A DNA stretch of 64,000 bases from Sycon ciliatum (GCF_964019385.1 NC_088655.1:8144833-8208832), one strand, 5' to 3'. Shown: positions 42,701 to 54,809, numbered from the stretch's first letter. Notes: a model not told the origin generated them from the letters alone. Translations and numbers: made by a program.

Positions 42701-45700
42701 CCCACTGGCCAGTGGTTATGTTGTAGCTCTACTAAAGTATACCCACTGGCCAGTGGTTATGTTGTACCTCTACTAAAGTATACCCACTGGCCAGTGGTTA
42801 TGTTGTAGCTCTACTAAAGTATACCCACTGGTCAGTGGTTATGTTGTAGCTCTACTAAAGTATACCCACTGGCCAGTGGTTATGTTGTAGCTCTACTAAA
42901 GTATACCCACTGGCCAGTGGTTATGTTGTAGCTCTACTAAAGTATACCCACTGGTCAGTGGTTATGTTGTAGCTCTACTAAAGTATACCCACTGGTCAGT
43001 GGTTATGTTGTAGCTCTACTAAAGTATACCCACTGGACAGTGGTTATGTTGTAGCTCTACTAAAGTATACCCACTGGTCAGTGGTTATGTTGTAGCTCTA
43101 CTAAAGTATACCCACTGGCCAGTGGTTATGTTGTAGCTCTACTAAAGTATACCCACTGGCCAGTGGTTATGTTGTAGCTCTACTAAAGTATACCCACTGG
43201 CCAGTGGTTATGTTGTAGCTCTACTAAAGTATACCCACTGGCCAGTGGTTATGTTGTAGCTCTACTAAAGTATACCCACTGGCCAGTGGTTATGTTGTAG
43301 CTCTACTAAAGTATACCCACTGGCCAGTGGTTATGTTGTAGCTCTACTAAAGTATACCCACTGGTCAGTGGTTATGTTGTAGCTCTACTAAAGTATACCC
43401 ACTGGCCAGTGGTTATGTTGTAGCTCTACTAAAGTATACCCACTGGACAGTGGTTATGTTGTAGCTCTACTAAAGTATACCCACTGGTCAGTGGTTATGT
43501 TGTAGCTCTACTAAAGTATACCCACTGGCCAGTGGTTATGTTGTAGCTCTACTAAAGTATACCCACTGGTCAGTGGTTATGTTGTAGCTCTACTAAAGTA
43601 TACCCACTGGCCAGTGGTTATGTTGTAGCTCTACTAAAGTATACCCACTGGACAGTGGTTATGTTGTAGCTCTACTAAAGTATACCCACTGGCCAGTGGT
43701 TATGTTGTAGCTCTACTAAAGTATACCCACTGGCCAGTGGTTATGTTGTAGCTCTACTAAAGTATACCCACTGGCCAGTGGTTATGTTGTAGCTCTACTA
43801 AAGTATACCCACTGGCCAGTGGTTATGTTGTACCTCTACTAAAGTATACCCACTGGTCAGTGGTTATGTTGTAGCTCTACTAAAGTATACCCACTGGCCA
43901 GTGGTTATGTTGTAGCTCTACTAAAGTATACCCACTGGCCAGTGGTTATGTTGTAGCTCTACTAAAGTATACCCACTGGTCAGTGGTTATGTTGTACCTC
44001 TACTAAAGTATACCCACTGGCCAGTGGTTATGTTGTAGCTCTACTAAAGTATACCCACTGGTCAGTGGTTATGTTGTAGCTCTACTAAAGTATACCCACT
44101 GGCCAGTGGTTATGTTGTAGCTCTACTAAAGTATACCCACTGGCCAGTGGTTATGTTGTAGCTCTACTAAAGTATACCCACTGGTCAGTGGTTATGTTGT
44201 AGCTCTACGAAAGTATACCCACTGGCCAGTGGTTATGTTGTAGCTCTACTAAAGTATACCCACTGGCCAGTGGTTATGTTGTAGCTCTACTAAAGTATAC
44301 CCACTGGCCAGTGGTTATGTTGTAGCTCTACTAAAGTATACCCACTGGCCAGTGGTTATGTTGTACCTCTACTAAAGTATACCCACTGGCCAGTGGTTAT
44401 GTTGTAGCTCTACTAAAGTATACCCACTGGTCAGTGGTTATGTTGTAGCTCTACTAAAGTATACCCACTGGCCAGTGGTTATGTTGTAGCTCTACTAAAG
44501 TATACCCACTGGCCAGTGGTTATGTTGTAGCTCTACTAAAGTATACCCACTGGTCAGTGGTTATGTTGTAGCTCTACTAAAGTATACCCACTGGTCAGTG
44601 GTTATGTTGTAGCTCTACTAAAGTATACCCACTGGACAGTGGTTATGTTGTAGCTCTACTAAAGTATACCCACTGGTCAGTGGTTATGTTGTAGCTCTAC
44701 TAAAGTATACCCACTGGCCAGTGGTTATGTTGTAGCTCTACTAAAGTATACCCACTGGCCAGTGGTTATGTTGTACCTCTACTAAAGTATACCCACTGGC
44801 CAGTGGTTATGTTGTAGCTCTACTAAAGTATACCCACTGGCCAGTGGTTATGTTGTAGCTCTACTAAAGTATACCCACTGGCCAGTGGTTATGTTGTAGC
44901 TCTACTAAAGTATACCCACTGGCCAGTGGTTATGTTGTAGCTCTACTAAAGTATACCCACTGGCCAGTGGTTATGTTGTAGCTCTACTAAAGTATACCCA
45001 CTGGCCAGTGGTTATGTTGTACCTCTACTAAAGTATACCCACTGGCCAGTGGTTATGTTGTAGCTCTACTAAAGTATACCCACTGGCCAGTGGTTATGTT
45101 GTAGCTCTACTAAAGTATACCCACTGGCCAGTGGTTATGTTGTACCTCTACTAAAGTATACCCACTGGCCAGTGGTTATGTTGCAGCTCTACTAAAGTAT
45201 ACCCACTGGCCAGTGGTTATGTTGTAGCTCTACTAAAGTATACCCACTGGCCAGTGGTTATGTTGTAGCTCTACTAAAGTATACCCACTGGCCAGTGGTT
45301 ATGTTGTAGCTCTACTAAAGTGTACCCACTGGCCAGTGGTTATGTTGTAGCTCTACTAAAGTATACCCACTGGCCAGTGGTTATGTTGTAGCTCTACTAA
45401 AGTATACCCACTGGCCAGTGGTTATGTTGTAGCTCTACTAAAGTATACCCACTGGTCAGTGGTTATGTTGTAGCTCTACTAAAGTATACCCACTGGCCAG
45501 TGGTTATGTTGTAGCTCTACTAAAGTATACCCACTGGCCAGTGGTTATGTTGTAGCTCTAATAAAGTATACCCACTGGTCAGTGGTTATGTTGTACCTCT
45601 ACTAAAGTATACCCACTGGCCAGTGGTTATGTTGTAGCTCTACTAAAGTATACCCACTGGTCAGTGGTTATGTTGTAGCTCTACTAAAGTATACCCACTG

Positions 45701-47373
45701 GCCAGTGGTTATGTTGTAGCTCTACTAAAGTATACCCACTGGCCAGTGGTTATGTTGTAGCTCTACTAAAGTATACCCACTGGTCAGTGGTTATGTTGTA
45801 GCTCTACGAAAGTATACCCACTGGCCAGTGGTTATGTTGTAGCTCTACTAAAGTATACCCACTGGCCAGTGGTTATGTTGTAGCTCTACTAAAGTATACC
45901 CACTGGCCAGTGGTTATGTTGTAGCTCTACTAAAGTATACCCACTGGCCAGTGGTTATGTTGTACCTCTACTAAAGTATACCCACTGGCCAGTGGTTATG
46001 TTGTAGCTCTACTAAAGTATACCCACTGGTCAGTGGTTATGTTGTAGCTCTACTAAAGTATACCCACTGGCCAGTGGTTATGTTGTAGCTCTACTAAAGT
46101 ATACCCACTGGCCAGTGGTTATGTTGTAGCTCTACTAAAGTATACCCACTGGTCAGTGGTTATGTTGTAGCTCTACTAAAGTATACCCACTGGTCAGTGG
46201 TTATGTTGTAGCTCTACTAAAGTATACCCACTGGACAGTGGTTATGTTGTAGCTCTACTAAAGTATACCCACTGGTCAGTGGTTATGTTGTAGCTCTACT
46301 AAAGTATACCCACTGGCCAGTGGTTATGTTGTAGCTCTACTAAAGTATACCCACTGGCCAGTGGTTATGTTGTAGCTCTACTAAAGTATACCCACTGGCC
46401 AGTGGTTATGTTGTAGCTCTACTAAAGTATACCCACTGGCCAGTGGTTATGTTGTAGCTCTACTAAAGTATACCCACTGGCCAGTGGTTATGTTGTAGCT
46501 CTACTAAAGTATACCCACTGGCCAGTGGTTATGTTGTAGCTCTACTAAAGTATACCCACTGGTCAGTGGTTATGTTGTAGCTCTACTAAAGTATACCCAC
46601 TGGTCAGTGGTTATGTTGTAGCTCTACTAAAGTATACCCACTGGTCAGTGGTTATGTTGTAGCTCTACTAAAGTATACCCACTGGCCAGTGGTTATGTTG
46701 TAGCTCTACTAAAGTATACCCACTGGTCAGTGGTTATGTTGTAGCTCTACTAAAGTATACCCACTGGTCAGTGGTTATGTTGTAGCTCTACTAAAGTATA
46801 CCCACTGGCCAGTGGTTATGTTGTACCTCTACTAAAGTATACCCACTGACCAGTGGTTATGTTGTAGCTCTACTAAAGTATACCCACTGGTCAGTGGTTA
46901 TGTTGTAGCTCTACTAAAGTATACCCACTGGCCAGTGGTTATGTTGTAGCTCTACTAAAGTATACCCACTGGCCAGTGGTTATGTTGTAGCTCTACTAAA
47001 GTATACCCACTGGCCAGTGGTTATGTTGTACCTCTACTAAAGTATACCCACTGGCCAGTGGTTATGTTGTAGCTCTACTAAAGTATACCCACTGGTCAGT
47101 GGTTATGTTGTAGCTCTACTAAAGTATACCCACTGGCCAGTGGTTATGTTGTAGCTCTACTAAAGTATACCCACTGGACAGTGGTTATGTTGTAGCTCTA
47201 CTAAAGTATACCCACTGGCCAGTGGTTATGTTGTAGCTCTACTAAAGTATACCCACTGGTCAGTGGTTATGTTGTAGCTCTACTAAAGTATACCCACTGG
47301 CCAGTGGTTATGTTGTAGCTCTACTAAAGTATACCCACTGGACAGTGGTTATGTTGTAGCTCTACTAAAGTAT
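39775..47373. repeat. 41-bp satellite array, about 185 copies, with higher-order structure
   Basis: Seen: the unit reads CTCTACTAAAGTATACCCAC, then TGGCCAGTGGTTATGTTGTA and one variable base. Each contains the perfect palindrome CACTGGCCAGTG and the palindrome GTATAC. Variants are GTAG/GTAC and GGCC/GGTC/GGAC. A rare ACG variant of ACTAAAG falls at about 40928, 42608, 44207 and 45806, giving a higher-order period of 1,599-1,680 bp (39-41 units). One unit at about 41290 is a base short. The array has hardly any ORF and no inserted element. It lies in the intron between two ankyrin exons. Confidence 0.95.
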
Positions 47374-47911
47374 ACCGTGTATACAGTAAACCTGTAACTA
47401 AGGACCACCCCTTGGGGCAAGAAGAAACGGTCTTTAGTGGCAGGTGGTCTTTAGTTAGAAGTTTGCACCATGCAACCCTATATGGATCCCATCTCTGATA
47501 TGTTTGTAAAAATGTAGCTAATACAATATCCCACCACTTGCGCAATGCCATTTCTCCTTTGAGAAGTAGCATCGATCATAGAGCAGGTTCGAGCAGGTGC
47601 TCTCCAAGACGTTTCGTTTCATGTTTGCTCATGAGAGCACTTGAAACTATGCCAGGTGCAGTTCAGCCCATTGTCAAAATGAGATTGCGTGAATTCGTGC
47701 AGCTATATTATCGAAAGAGTCCATTCAGGACAGAAATCATCAAAATGTCGAAGAAGCAGCTTCGAACAACCTTTGAATTCCTGCACTGCTGTCGCTAGTT
47801 ACATGTCAAAAATCGACTTTGGGACAAGAAAAGGCGGCCGCTGGATGCGTTCAGCAGGTAGTCGCTTGTCACAGTGCATTTTTGTATATGAGACCGTCCG
47901 TGCCTGGTGAA
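47374..47911. other. Intron, satellite flank
   Basis: Unique sequence after the array. AAGGACCACC at 47400 and GGTGGTCTTTAG at 47444 are echoed by the repeat at 47912. No gene. Confidence 0.4.
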
Positions 47912-48068
47912 GTGGTGTGTAGTACCAGGCTGGTCGCTAGTTACGGTGGTCTTTAGTACCAGGCTGGTCGCTAGTCACGGCGGTGTGTAGCAGCAGGCTG
48001 GCTGTTAGTCACGGTGCCGGTCTTTAGTACCAGGCTGGTTGCTAGTCACGGTGCCGGTCTTTAGTTAC
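47912..48068. repeat. 34-37-bp tandem repeat, 4-5 copies
   Basis: Units of the type GTCTTTAGTACCAGGCTGGT followed by CGCTAGTCACGGTG, with small length differences. Confidence 0.8.
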
Positions 48069-48257
48069 AGTTGTTTTACTCTATATGGCTTTGAGGCGCA
48101 TTGTTCACCACATTTACAAAGAGAGGAACATGCAATTTTCTGGGAACATCTTTGACAGCAAAGTGACGCTGCATGAGCGCGTGCTCAGTTTATCAGAATA
48201 AACAAACCAGTGATCAGAACAAACAGTTTCACGCCGAGCACTTTGGCCAGTACTCAC

Positions 48258-48380
48258 CTGCCGTGGCTCTGTATAGACGATGAACATAACTTTGCCGTGC
48301 AAGAGCGACGGATTACACCACAGTAAAAACTGGACACAATGAATGCTGCCATAGTAGCATGCTGCCAGCATCAGAAGAGC
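48258..48380 (-). CDS. Ankyrin-repeat exon, host gene
   Basis: Seen: 123 bp, 41 codons, phase 0. The acceptor TTGCACTTGCATACTCAG and donor GTGAGT flank it. It encodes ALLMLAACYYGSIHCVQFLL then WCNPSLLHGKVM and nine more residues ending PRQ. The first 33 residues match the ankyrin frame (LMLAA..G...CVQFLL), and the remainder leads into the next repeat. The upstream exon (63375-63643) ends in phase 0, so joining keeps the register. The repeat is divergent: it lacks the usual TPLH and the Gly-Ala before the loop. Confidence 0.75.
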
Positions 48381-48471
48381 CTGAGTATGCAAGTGCAAAT
48401 GCGCACACACGCACAAACAAGAACACAGATACGTACGTACATACATGCACATTCGCACACGCTGACATGCT

Positions 48472-48473
<2 letters not shown>

Positions 48474-48555
<82 letters not shown>

Positions 48556-48820
48556 CCATTTAAACACATATTTTGCACGCACGTATGCACATAAACACTC
48601 ACACAGGCGCGTGCGGACACACCGCACACACACAAAAACACACATACAGATACATACACACATATACACACACATACACATACTAAAAACACAAACAAAC
48701 AAAACAAACAGATAAAGATACACACATGCTAGCATGTTCAAACACACGCACACACAAACACACAAAATAACACAGACAAACACAAACACACGGACATTTG
48801 CATGCTCGCACATACACACA

Positions 48821-48862
<42 letters not shown>
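48474..48862. repeat. (CA)n and CA-rich tract
   Basis: Two pure (CA)n runs (48474-48552 and 48824-48857) joined by CA-rich degenerate sequence. It lies about 90 bases upstream (minus strand) of the ankyrin exon acceptor. Confidence 0.9.
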
Positions 48863-49084
48863 GAACTCAGAACTCAGACATGCCCATCATCACGGATGCG
48901 ATGATAGCTAACAGCTATGTTAGACATAGCAAATTGAGCTAGGATTACACCATTCAACAGCTTGCAAGGATGATGATTTAACCGCAACTAATTTTAGCCT
49001 GGTGTCCACCGCACAGCTGATTGAAGTGGCTTTTTCTGGCCAGTGAATCCCTATTTTTCATTTTCTTTCTCTACTTTTACACAC

Positions 49085-49315
<231 letters not shown>

Positions 49316-49690
49316 TGCTCACTGCCAAAACTGGTCACGTGAGTCTCACCGGGGAGGGGAGAGAAACTCCAAAGGAATCTTGGAAAGATGACTCAATTAG
49401 CTATTGAACCGCCCAACGGCCTACACCCCTGAAATCCGCAAAATAGCGTGGACTTGAAAGTATCCTACTTATGGGCTCACCACACCTCAGTAAGCGGGGG
49501 AGGACAAGGTGACGAAAAGGATTGATGGCATCAAGGTAACCGTCCCGGGATCCAACTGCAGTTACCTCTGCCCCCAGTGAAGGTAACACTTGGTACTAGT
49601 GCGGGTGGCTAAATAATGTAGTTTGGTCCTACAGATTGATCGCGGCACGGTGATCACGGCACGGCGGCACGGTGCCAACGAGTGAGGAAA
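49316..49690. other. Spacer before the LINE RT
   Basis: No gene. GCGGCACGGTGATCACGGCA and related CGGCACGG repeats lie at 49641-49672. Confidence 0.4.
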
Positions 49691-49699
49691 TCATTTGGC

Positions 49700-50745
49700 G
49701 TGCTCGGCAAAGACATGTCGAAAGCGTTCAACACAATATCCAGGTACCGTTTGCTCACTATATTAGCTAGCTTCCTTGAGAATGATGAGGTCACCATTAT
49801 GTCTTAGCTACTCAGGAACACGTCCCTTGATGTCCGGTTACCTGGAGGGAAGAGCGAGCAGTTCCAGACCACCTGAGGTACACCACAGGGTGACTCCATA
49901 TCACCTGTCTTATTCATTATCTACCTGCAGGCAACGCTTTGGGAGGTGAGACAGATTATCTGCGCAAGACCCGATCTAGATCGTCTGACTGCAAATGTAT
50001 TCAAGAGCTCCTGCCCGACATTGCAAAGTGCCTCAAAGCCTGGGACCTCAACATCAATGAATCTAAAACAGAACTCACAAACATCATATGGCTCAACGAC
50101 AGAGTGTGCGAGGAATGGCGCCTCACCATTGGTGACCACGAGGATGCTGCGCGGAGAACGCAACTCGCCACGGCTGCCCTGCACCGACTCTGGGCATTAT
50201 GGATATGTGGTTCCGTTGTAAACGAATCACTGAGAGTACGGCTATACAAAAACATTCATCTTACCAGTCCTGTGCTACAACAATGGGACTTGGGGCCTCA
50301 CTGGCACCGCTATGCATAGAGTTGATGCGTTCCATAGACAACAACTGCCAAAGGTTATTGGCATACGGTACCCAGCTAAAATCAAGAATATCACCCTGTG
50401 CAAGAGGACAAACTCAACACCACTTGGTATCTCGGTCCTGAGAGCCCGCTGGCGTCTGTTTGGGCACGTGCTGCGACTGGACCAGAGTGCACCGGCGAAC
50501 CTGTCAATGTGCTCCTACTTCAAGCCATCCACTGAGCCTACCTGGAGGGGGATGCGGGGCACAACTCTGGCTGTCGTGCTCAGACACGATCTCGAGCTGG
50601 TTGGGAGGACCCTCAAGACCTCGGCGGATCTTAAGGAGCTGAGAAGCATCGCCCAGAACCGCGGGGCGTCGAGCTACCTTTGCGGCCGTATCCTAGAGAG
50701 ATATGTTACTGCTCACGGAGGGTCCCTGGCAATGATCAGCAAATT
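49700..50745 (+). pseudogene. LINE reverse transcriptase, C-terminal part
   Basis: Seen: DMSKAFNTISRYRLLTILAS (RT palm, first catalytic Asp), GTPQGDSISPVLFIIYLQA (RT block), then KCLKAWDLNINESKTEL, RLTIGDHEDAARRTQLATAA, HRQQLPKVIGIRYPAKI and LRARWRLFGHVLRLD to SLAMISKFKFN. Known: this order is typical of the RT and C-terminal region of non-LTR elements. The YADD box is missing between 49930 and 49980, and there are stops at 49807 and 49873 plus frame shifts near 49940, 50270 and 50310. It could belong to the same lineage as the endonuclease scrap at 3818, but the two do not overlap, so this cannot be tested here. Confidence 0.8.
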
Positions 50746-50887
50746 CAAATTCAACTCGGTTGAGCTGCTTGTTTGCTTGTTTTAATTGTATTCTATTTTC
50801 GTCAGGCAAGCACCTAGAATTAATTCATTGTTTCGGCTCATTTCACTCATCCGTACCAGGGTCGGTCGGTCGGGTTTATTTTTTATT

Positions 50888-51247
50888 TTATTTTAGTTGC
50901 GGGCAGGGGTGTATGCATGTACAATTGTGCATATCGAATAGCTTTTCTCCATCAAGCCAGTCGATTAAATCTGACTGTAGTCGATCCAGCGTAGCCATTG
51001 TCCCATCAGATCCAGGTCCGGGGCCACGTCCCCTCCAGGACCAGATCTTGGCCTCGCTGGCAAACGAGTCTGACGAGCAGCTCTCACCGAAGTTCTTGAA
51101 AACTTCTGTCAATGAGCGACGCAGTGGCGGAGCTGATGCTGTTTCAGGACCGATTGCGAATCGGAGATACAATGTAGAAGACAACGTCGTCACTAAGTGC
51201 TGCAGGCAGCTTCTGACTCTGAGGTCGATGTCTGGACTGCTATACAT
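50888..51247 (-). CDS. Hypothetical terminal exon with polyadenylation signals
   Basis: Seen: a minus-strand frame begins at or near ATG 51247 (or after an AG at 51240) and reads 119 codons to TAA, with CLQHLVTTLSSTLYLRFAIG, SLTEVFKNFGESCSSDSFAS and MATLDRLQSDLIDWLDGEKL. Directly after the stop is AAATAAAATAAAAAATAAAC (tandem AATAAA, about 50877-50896). I recognise no family. It may be a retroposed or transposon ORF, since a host gene end is unexpected inside the ankyrin intron. The same region on the plus strand is low in evidence. Confidence 0.3.
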   Translation of the reverse strand: MYSSPDIDLRVRSCLQHLVTTLSSTLYLRFAIGPETASAPPLRRSLTEVFKNFGESCSSDSFASEAKIWSWRGRGPGPGSDGTMATLDRLQSDLIDWLDGEKLFDMHNCTCIHPCPQLK

Positions 51248-51627
51248 ATTTTGGGTCGTGTGTGTACATAGTCTACCTTGTAGTCATGCACATTTGCATG
51301 CACTAAAAAAATTGCGGTCAGGTGAAAAAAGTTTTATATCGCATATGTTTTTATATCGCTATCAATATCCTGTTTGGCTGTTGTCGCTTCGGCTTATGCG
51401 AAAGCTGTACATGCTGTGTATATCTACATTGCATTTATGCCGACGCGGAGAACCTTCTCATAATAATACTTCAACATGCCAATGTCCAATCGCAACCATG
51501 GAACCGCGGCTCATCTAGCTCCTCCTGAGCCCGCCTGGACTGATAAATCTGTAAAGGCATAAACAACTCGAAATAGCCGTTTCCTTTGACTGGGAAACAG
51601 CGAGAGTCTACGAGGAGGGTAGCGTAG

Positions 51628-51981
51628 GTGACAGACTTGCAGACGACGAAAGACTCGCCAATGCAGCCTCACACAGGTCATCGGCTCAGGCAATTACAAC
51701 CCAGAGAGCGGTTCCAACCTGAGATGCCACACGCAGGCAGGAATGTTCGTGCATCCAACATTGGCAACAACGCCCAATTCGAGCGAAGGCCATCAGGCCA
51801 CGGACTGTTTGACAACGATGGCCGAACCCCTGGCAGCGGCCTGCATTGCTGGACCTGCCAGCAGTTGGGTCACGTCAGTAGGCATTGCTCCCAGTTCGGC
51901 CAAGGCAGTAGTCGCCAACCACACTGGACTCAGCAACCAAAACCCACTGCTGGAGCTCGTCCATGGATAGACGGAGCATGA
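51628..51981 (+). pseudogene. Retroelement Gag fragment with CCHC knuckle
   Basis: Seen: 117 codons, basic and Gln/Arg-rich, with CWTCQQLGHVSRHC (C-x2-C-x4-H-x4-C) at 51847-51888. The frame continues upstream through stops to about 51545. It is probably the 3' end of Gag of the element whose RT start follows at 52030. Confidence 0.65.
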
Positions 51982-52019
51982 GTTCCCGGACTGGCTGGAG
52001 TCTGACGAGATAAGTGCTT

Positions 52020-52300
52020 GTGACATTAACGTTCATGGGCGGTTATTACACCGCATTGCATTTTGGGGAAATTATTGGTGCCTCAGATTTTGTTTTATGT
52101 ATTATTCGTTATGGCTATTTTTGTGTGTTGCGTTCGGGGGGGCTGTGGAAGAAAATACTATCCATGTAATTATCCCGCTGGGCGTGGTTCCTAAAAGCAA
52201 TGGAAAATTGAGGTTGATTATAGACCTCCGCTTCCTCAATAAGCACTCGGCCGACTTTCATTTTAGAGTTGAGTTGTTTTTTAAATCACCTTGCTCCCCC
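52020..52300 (+). pseudogene. Retroelement RT start, DIRS/Ngaro-like pattern
   Basis: Seen: HGRLLHRIAFWGN, after a frame change FVLCIIRYGYF, then VIIPLGVVPKSNGKLRLIID and LRFLNKH. Known: a Phe-Trp block, a V/I-L-x-x-I-x-x-GY block and VPKxNGKxRLIxDLRxxNKH precede the RT palm of tyrosine-recombinase retroelements. The RT breaks off at about 52270 in C-rich sequence, so only the N-terminal fingers survive. It differs from the minus-strand RT at 59095, so it is a second element. Confidence 0.6.
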
Positions 52301-52465
52301 CCCCTCCCATGTGTAGTCCGCCCTCTGACAGGCTGCCTTTTGTTGTCTCTTGGTGTGTTTTTCTTGTGCTTGCTGCCTATGCTGTTCTGTTTCTGTCGTT
52401 TTTTATTATAGAGTGCTTTTCCGTGTGAATTGCCAATTCAATGAACTTACCCTTACCCATGTGAA

Positions 52466-52745
52466 GTGAGATGCCCGGGGAGCAGGGATGATGAGGGAGG
52501 GAGTAGCCCGATGGGCAGTGATGATGACGGAGGGAGAAGCCCAGTGGGCAGTGATGATGAGGAAGGGAGAAGCCCGATGGGCAGTGATGATGAGGGAGGG
52601 AGAAGCCCAATGGGCAGTGATGATGAGGGAGGGAGAAGCCCAATGGGCAGTGATGATGAGGGAGAAGCCCAAAGGGCAGTGATGATGAGGGAGGGAGAAG
52701 CCCAATGGGCAGTGATGATGAGGGAGAAGCCCAAAGGGCAGTGAT
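52466..52745. repeat. 33-bp minisatellite
   Basis: About eight units of GGGCAGTGATGATGAGGGAG followed by GGAGAAGCCCRAT, some shortened by nine bases. It opens frames on both strands that are not genes. Confidence 0.9.
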
Positions 52746-52899
52746 GTTGACAATGGTTGTCTCAGCTTGCCTGTATGCATGACGGTATGAGGCGTGAGGC
52801 CGTGTTAACACGACACCTGGGTCGGACGGTGCAGCGGTTGTCAAGCCCAGTCCCCTACTCAATTCACACGGCGCATATTGTACACAACAAGCATCTTAC

Positions 52900-53205
52900 C
52901 AAGAGTAGATAAACAAGACTGTGCAACTCCGGATCTCTCCTGCACACTCTGCAGATACCCCGTCCCACACCGGAATCTTTTTGTTGACGTCACCTTTTTC
53001 CAGAAAAAACGCGCATTTTGCCGCAGAGCAGTGGGAGAGCACGTGCTGGATACCGACCTTGTAATGTAAAGCCCGGCCAAGTGCACGAGGCAAAACTTTC
53101 CAAAAGACTCGCAGCGCGTGCGTCGTAGAAAAGATTACGTCAACAAACAATTCCGCCGTCGGCGAACGCATCCAGGAGTTGCACACTCTTGTTTATCTAA
53201 TCTTG
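52900..53205. mobile_element. MITE, 306 bp, same family as 23511-23905
   Basis: Inverted ends CAAGAGTAGATAAACAAGAC (left) and CAAGATTAGATAAACAAGAG (right, inward), each continuing TGTGCAACTCC. The interior differs from the 23511 copy. The flanks do not show a clear duplicate. A TA at 52906-52907 and 53198-53199 could mark a shorter Tc1/mariner-type element starting GATAAACAAGA. Confidence 0.75.
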
Positions 53206-53865
53206 ATATTACACAGAGGAGGGTCCCGTCTCCCACTGCACTCTGATCTCACAGTCCTTGTTCCGTCAGCTGATGTCCACCCTGGCCCAACCAGATGCAT
53301 AACTATGGGATCTGCAATGTATGACCATGACTTGTCTTAGGTTCTTTGCCCTACTGCCCTGGGACTTGCATCGTCTCGTGGTGTCCTCGCTGGATTCTAC
53401 CCCGACCCATATGTCCTTGCACCTGCCAAGTCGCAAAAACAACTAACTTAAGCAGGGGACGTGATTCTGGTTGCTCGCAAATTCACCGGCTCAATGCCAT
53501 GTCCGGTCCGCATAACAGAGAGATTTCTCCATCAAGGAGGACATTCACCCGGCCAACATGTACTGGGAAAAGTAACCTCCGCCCGCTCTGGGCCAGGCGT
53601 GCGCAGCACCATGAGCTACAGCAGAGCCACGGAAATCCTCAAGTTGGCTATGGGCCGCACCCAGGCTGACCCTACATCATACGTCTCCTCAGCCTCTGAT
53701 CAGGTGGTGCGACGGTCGCAGCTAACTCGGGCATTGTGGACAGACTGCTACAACGGCACGGCGGTTGGAGGTCCGCGTCCTCCAAGGATAAGTATATCGC
53801 GGACTCACAGCACGACTTTCTTTCTGTATCCACACACATTGCTTCCACCTGACTATCCTTTGTTT
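53206..53865. other. Unassigned stretch with a 141-codon frame
   Basis: The frame 53461-53886 contains STMSYSRATEILKLAMGRTQ, which has a faint likeness to a tyrosine recombinase segment (SY-x-RA-x-E), but no catalytic Arg or His is visible. Not called a gene. Confidence 0.3.
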
Positions 53866-53989
53866 CGTGAGTACATTCTCTGGTAGACCACTACCCCATG
53901 AACAAACCGGTTGCTATGTGAGTGAAAACATTGTTTTCAGGGCTGAGCATAGCAAAAGAGTGTAAAACCTTATTTTTAACTCACCATTT

Positions 53990-54020
53990 TCTGTTGTGCA
54001 CTGTTGCTCTCCCACTGCGC

Positions 54021-54056
<36 letters not shown>
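53990..54056. repeat. (CT)n tract
   Basis: A short CT microsatellite between the two direct-repeat blocks at the 3' end of the recombinase element. Confidence 0.85.
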
Positions 54057-54058
<2 letters not shown>

Positions 54059-54254
54059 TGCCATCATGGTCCTGTGTTCCACGTTTTAGCCTGGAATGTT
54101 CCCACCCACCCTCCCTCCCTCCCTTGGGTCCTAGACGTTTTGGCTTGTTTTGTCCCCTGTTGTCACGCATGCACTCGCTATTGCAGACCAGTGGAGAACA
54201 CACAACGTATGGAGAATTCATGGAGTGCAGGGCAACCGAATCTGGCATGTGATA

Positions 54255-54515
54255 GTCATTATGTAGGATCATCCGCGCACGAGATGCAGCCCATGAAGTA
54301 GGCACCCAAGAAATGGGCAGAGTGTGGACGGCTCATATGATGGCATGTATGATATTCCACGCATGAAGTGCAGCCCATGACATGCGCACCCTTGAAATGG
54401 GCGGAGTGTAGACGGCTCATATGATGGTACGTATGATAGTCCACACACGAAGTGCAGCCCATGAACTGGGCGCCCATTAAATAGACGGGGTGTAGACGGC
54501 CCACGCACAAAGTGC
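54255..54515. repeat. 85-bp tandem repeat, three copies
   Basis: GCAGCCCATGA recurs at 54286, 54371 and 54456 (period 85). Each unit also has GTGTAGACGG-type and CATATGATGG motifs. It lies in the 3' noncoding part of the recombinase element. Confidence 0.85.
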
Positions 54516-54809
54516 GATGCCCGTTAGAGGGCAGGAGTCTGGGCGTAGGAGTGTGATGGCCGAAGGTTGTGGTAGATTGCCAGATGAGAGGAGATAGCTT
54601 GCTGATGTTTGCCCTGCCTCCATGCTAAGTTGTGACATATTGCAATGCACGTGAATGACGCTGTTGTTGCTATCAGCGCAGTTTGTCAGCACAATCTTGG
54701 CAGAGCAAATTGCTGTGCTGTTCCAAACAATCGGCAGCTGGTCTAAGCAAGTGTGTGGGTACATGCATCAGTGTGAGTTGTGTGCTCACGTGGCGGGTTC
54801 TTACATACT

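Noticed and set aside
39775-47373. CRISPR-like array (regular 41-bp repeats)
   Set aside because: There are no unique spacers; the whole 41-bp unit repeats in tandem, in a eukaryotic intron.
48313-48861. 182-codon Cys/Val-rich minus-strand ORF
   Set aside because: It is a (CA)n translation that overlaps the ankyrin exon in another frame.
51793-52026. Minus-strand ORF opposite the CCHC Gag fragment
   Set aside because: It is a shadow of the plus-strand zinc-knuckle frame.
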